From contig JAUIBJ010000185.1 of assembly GCA_030428025.1 (NCBI GenBank), forward strand, positions 1 through 6,857: DNA of 6,857 nt. Direction: 5' to 3'. The position numbers were made by a program, and so were the translations under genes. Of the stretch, positions 6,561 to 6,857 are shown one piece after another; the stretch's first letter is position 1; each line of letters opens with the position of its first letter. The DNA is from Alphaproteobacteria bacterium (lineage in GTDB: Bacteria; Pseudomonadota; Alphaproteobacteria; Rhodobacterales; Rhodobacteraceae). Under the pieces are notes generated by a model. The model saw only the letters and a program-made list of their open reading frames with translations, searched no databases and had not been told where the DNA came from.

Positions 6561-6737
6561 TGTACCGGCGGGGATGTGGCGCACGCGCATGCGCATATCG
6601 TCCCGCTGCACGCCAAGACCGATATCACGTTGTTGCGGTACTTCGAGGCCGAGGGGCTCGAGCCGACGCAGAGGCTTTGCCCGAACGTGCAGAGCTGGAG
6701 GCCATGGTCCACGATGCGCCTAGTCTTCGGAGGCTGA
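6561..6737 (+). pseudogene. Frameshifted 3' remnant of a HIT-family (histidine triad) gene
   Basis: The frame through 6573 encodes HAHAHIVPLHAKTDIT (His codons at 6582, 6588 and 6594). This fits the HIT signature H-x-H-x-H-x-x of nucleotide hydrolases and transferases, preceded by a Gly-rich stretch (TGGD) as is usual in the family. It continues RYFEAEGLEPT, after which this frame turns implausible (WRPWSTMRL) and stops at 6735-6737. From 6665 another frame reads DAEALPERAELEAMV, a good amphipathic C-terminal helix, which indicates a single-base loss near 6660-6668 (or gain of two). The N-terminal half of the domain is absent: upstream lies the rpmG terminator. No start codon or ribosome site fits. 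It is most likely a dead gene end. The HIT assignment rests on one motif plus context, so chance is not excluded. Confidence 0.55.
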
Positions 6738-6785
6738 GGCAATGCGGGGCGGTGCATCGCGTCATTGGGCGAGGTGAGCGGTTTT

Positions 6786-6821
6786 GTGGGGCGGGCGGAG
6801 CCGGGCTGAAGCCCGGCCCAC
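6786..6821 (+). repeat. REP-like intergenic palindrome
   Basis: GCCGGGC (6800-6806), loop TGAA, GCCCGGC (6811-6817) form a perfect 7-bp hairpin, flanked by GTGGG (6786-6790) and CCCAC (6817-6821), which are inverted copies and would pair after a bulge of GGGCGG-type bases. GGGCTGAAGCCC cores of this kind are common dispersed intergenic palindromes in proteobacterial genomes. It lies between the HIT remnant and the window end, where no gene is supported. It could also act as a transcription barrier or protect an mRNA end. Only one copy is in this window, so repetition cannot be shown here. Confidence 0.5.
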
Positions 6822-6857
6822 GGGTGTCACGGGAATTCGGGGCGCAAATGGAAAGGG

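Noticed and set aside
6252..6737. A 161-codon frame across the rpmG region
   Set aside because: It starts in the rpmG promoter and runs through rpmG in another frame and its terminator; only its last part, the HIT-like piece, carries signal.
6848..6857. ATG at the window end as the start of a further gene
   Set aside because: Only three codons are visible and no clear ribosome site precedes it.
1..6857. CRISPR arrays, tRNA or rRNA genes, insertion sequences, phage genes
   Set aside because: No regularly spaced repeats, tRNA-like cloverleaf, transposase or phage motifs, or terminal repeats were seen on either strand.

Overview
This GC-rich window (roughly two-thirds G+C) looks like ordinary chromosome of an alphaproteobacterium, most likely of the Rhodobacterales (Roseobacter/Rhodobacter group). 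The assignment is inferred from codon usage, a two-subunit-type glycyl-tRNA synthetase beta chain, a cysteine-free 55-residue L33, a DUF1206 protein next to glyS, and a PEP-utilising enzyme directly after glyS. All supported genes read left to right on the + strand.

Layout: (1) 2-433, the 3' part of a DUF1206 membrane protein cut by the window edge. (2) 511-2766, glyS, complete. (3) 2916-5471, a pyruvate-phosphate-dikinase-like protein with an intact phospho-His domain and PEP/pyruvate barrel but an eroded ATP-grasp half. (4) 5472-5621, an AT-rich gap with a perfect 9-bp inverted repeat over the preceding stop codon and a folded leader. (5) 5622-6230, a secreted SleB-type cell wall hydrolase. 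(6) 6337-6504, rpmG (L33), with its own promoter-like sequence and a textbook intrinsic terminator. (7) 6557-6857, no intact gene: a frameshifted 3' remnant of a HIT-family gene and a REP-like palindrome.

The first three genes may be one transcript: the gaps are 77 and 149 bases and no intrinsic terminator is seen in them. GlyS needs an alpha subunit (GlyQ), which is not in the window and probably lies upstream. The hydrolase and rpmG look separately transcribed.

Nothing here is a clear new system such as a defence island or mobile element. The observations most worth a second look are the PPDK-like protein that keeps its PEP chemistry but has lost ATP-site residues, the HIT-gene remnant after rpmG, and the inverted repeats before the hydrolase and before glyS. 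Residue equivalences to PPDK are from memory of the Clostridium symbiosum enzyme, not from a computed alignment.
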